The notes beneath the pieces were generated by a model. The model searched no databases, was not told the origin of the DNA, and was given only the letters and a program-made list of their open reading frames with translations. A program made the position numbers and the translations under genes. Below are positions 14,763-15,860 of a stretch of 15,860 bases of DNA, piece by piece (position 1 is the first letter of the stretch; the number at the start of each line of letters is the position of its first letter). The DNA is from G020353235 sp964569555 (GTDB taxonomy: Bacteria > Chloroflexota > Dehalococcoidia > Dehalococcoidales > JAUYDJ01). Location: positions 1 through 15,860 of the forward strand of contig CAZMTT010000028.1 in NCBI GenBank assembly GCA_964569555.1. The letters are read 5' to 3'.

Positions 14763-15668
14763 TCAAAAAATGCCGGCCAGGATATAGCCGATGCCGAGCA
14801 ATAGCTGGGTCAGCAGCACCACCAGCACGTTGTTGGCCATCGCCGGCATTAACTTGTCCATCCCCGTTGGCTTAAGAGCGCCCTTAATTGCCTTTACCGC
14901 AAAGGGAAGGGTGAGCAGGGCGATTAGGGCAAAAACGGGCATTACCCGGGCCACCACCCCGCCGACTATCCACAGATAGACCATTATCGTCAGTGCCGAA
15001 TAGACTATGCCCGCTTTCTCCCGGCCGATAACGATGGGCAGGGTCTGGCGCTTTGCCGTCTGGTCAGCTTCCACATCAGGGAACTCGTTGAGCAGGAGCA
15101 GATTATGCACCAGAATACCGGAGGGGATAGAAGCGATAACTGCCGGCCAGGTATAGCCTGCCGTCTGCACAAAGTAGGCACCCAGCACCGGCAGCGTCCC
15201 CAAACCCAGCCCGGCGGCCCACTCCGGCCATTTTGTCTTCAGTATAAACGGAGTGTAAAGCAAGATACACAGGGCACCGGCCAGAATTAAGGGCAGCAGC
15301 AGCCAGCCCCGGGTAAGCACAAAGTAAATACCAATCGGTATCGTCAGTAGCAGAGAGACCACCCCCAGCCAGAGCACCTGAGTCGGGGTGAGCCTGGCGG
15401 CGGGCAGGATGCCGCTACCGCCGCTGAAGGGGGTCTTGGGGGTAACTAAATCGATACCGCTGCGGTAGTCAAAGTAGTCGTTGAGCACATTGACACTGGT
15501 GTGGGCCAGAAGCAGCCCGACCATGGCGAGCAGGGCAAAACCGGGGTGAAAGGCGCCATCATACCAGGCAATACTAGCGCCCAGAAAGGCCAGCACCACC
15601 GAGAGCAGCAGGAACTGCGGTCTGGTCTCCAAAAACCATATCTTTAGCCTCAAAAGCCTCTTCTCCAA
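14763..15668 (-). CDS. menA: UbiA-family prenyltransferase, MenA-like
   Basis: Integral membrane enzyme that attaches a polyprenyl chain to an aromatic acid, here probably 1,4-dihydroxy-2-naphthoate. It has 301 residues and about eight hydrophobic segments. The two Asp-rich prenyl-diphosphate sites are clear: N63-D64-Y-F-D67 (then D73) and N194-E-F-P-D198-V-E-A-D202. TPKTPFSGGSG between them is typical of MenA-type members. TTG at 15668 starts the frame; an in-frame stop lies just upstream and no good ribosome site is visible. It follows secG by 12 bases and overlaps or abuts ubiE, so it belongs to the same unit. A different UbiA-family aromatic substrate cannot be ruled out. Confidence 0.87.
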   Translation of the reverse strand: MEKRLLRLKIWFLETRPQFLLLSVVLAFLGASIAWYDGAFHPGFALLAMVGLLLAHTSVNVLNDYFDYRSGIDLVTPKTPFSGGSGILPAARLTPTQVLWLGVVSLLLTIPIGIYFVLTRGWLLLPLILAGALCILLYTPFILKTKWPEWAAGLGLGTLPVLGAYFVQTAGYTWPAVIASIPSGILVHNLLLLNEFPDVEADQTAKRQTLPIVIGREKAGIVYSALTIMVYLWIVGGVVARVMPVFALIALLTLPFAVKAIKGALKPTGMDKLMPAMANNVLVVLLTQLLLGIGYILAGIF

Positions 15669-15680
15669 CCCGGCATCGCC

Positions 15681-15860
15681 CTAGGTAAGCTTGATAGTCA
15701 TCAGCGCCACAATGACAAACAGAACCATCAAGACGACGGTCAGTTGAAACAGGGTTTTTTCCACACCCCGTTTGGTGCGGTAGACTGTATCCGGCTGACC
15801 AAAGATACCCCCCAGCCCGCCACCGCGAACCTGAAGCAGAATCGCAAATATCAAGCCCAG
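15681..15860 (-). CDS. secG: Preprotein translocase subunit SecG (5' end outside window)
   Basis: The last 59 residues of SecG, a small two-helix subunit of the SecYEG protein-export channel. The fragment begins inside the first helix (LGLIFAILLQ), then shows the conserved cytoplasmic loop with RGGGLGGIFG and YRTKRGVEKTLFQLT, and the second helix to the stop. The loop signature is characteristic. The start codon lies beyond the window edge. It is 12 bases before the prenyltransferase start and probably leads or joins that unit. Confidence 0.9.
   Translation of the reverse strand: MGLIFAILLQVRGGGLGGIFGQPDTVYRTKRGVEKTLFQLTVVLMVLFVIVALMTIKLT

Noticed and set aside
1..15860. tRNA genes, CRISPR arrays, IS elements or phage genes
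   Set aside because: No cloverleaf, regularly spaced direct repeats, transposase or phage proteins were seen on either strand.

Overview
The window looks like a scaffold from an uncultivated member of the Chloroflexota, most likely class Dehalococcoidia, assembled from a metagenome. The reasons are the gene order 23S/5S rRNA, clpC, radA, ispD, ispF, cysS (as I recall it, close to that of Dehalococcoides; not checked), the moderately high GC of the coding regions, and a 10-N scaffold gap with a contig-end chimera beside it. No 16S rRNA gene is in view.

Region 1 (1-1240): the 3' end of 23S rRNA, an intrinsic terminator, a lone AT-rich gene on the opposite strand with its own promoter (250-864), and then 5S rRNA. 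The gene encodes a two-TM protein whose soluble domain carries PD-(D/E)XK/RecB-type nuclease hallmarks. It sits between two palindromic repeats of similar build in inverted orientation. 23S and 5S are therefore split by a reverse-strand gene and terminator-like hairpins, so 5S is probably transcribed on its own. This is the most unusual part of the window.

Region 2 (1236-7150): clpC, with a near-consensus promoter just behind 5S and an extra C-terminal domain of about 105 residues. Then come three genes of a biotin-dependent, sodium-pumping decarboxylase (biotin carrier, a 43-residue gamma-type membrane subunit, and the beta membrane subunit) and an ArsB/NhaD/SLC13-type permease, closed by a 10-bp-stem terminator. 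The carboxyltransferase alpha subunit is not here and must lie elsewhere if the pump is complete.

Region 3 (7181-12297): radA; a convergent single-domain cupin; the overlapping set ispD-ispF-cysS (non-mevalonate isoprenoid steps plus cysteinyl-tRNA synthetase); then a two-TM small protein overlapping a YbjQ-family gene. cysS is broken artificially: about 130 bases of very GC-rich sequence that reads as part of a GDP-fucose-synthase-like epimerase sit directly before the N run.

Region 4 (12308-15860, minus strand): a tightly packed set read as secG (5' end outside the window), a MenA/UbiA prenyltransferase, a UbiE/MenG quinone methyltransferase, and a B12-binding-type radical SAM protein. The prenyltransferase and methyltransferase fit the last two steps of menaquinone synthesis. 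The radical SAM product is unknown.
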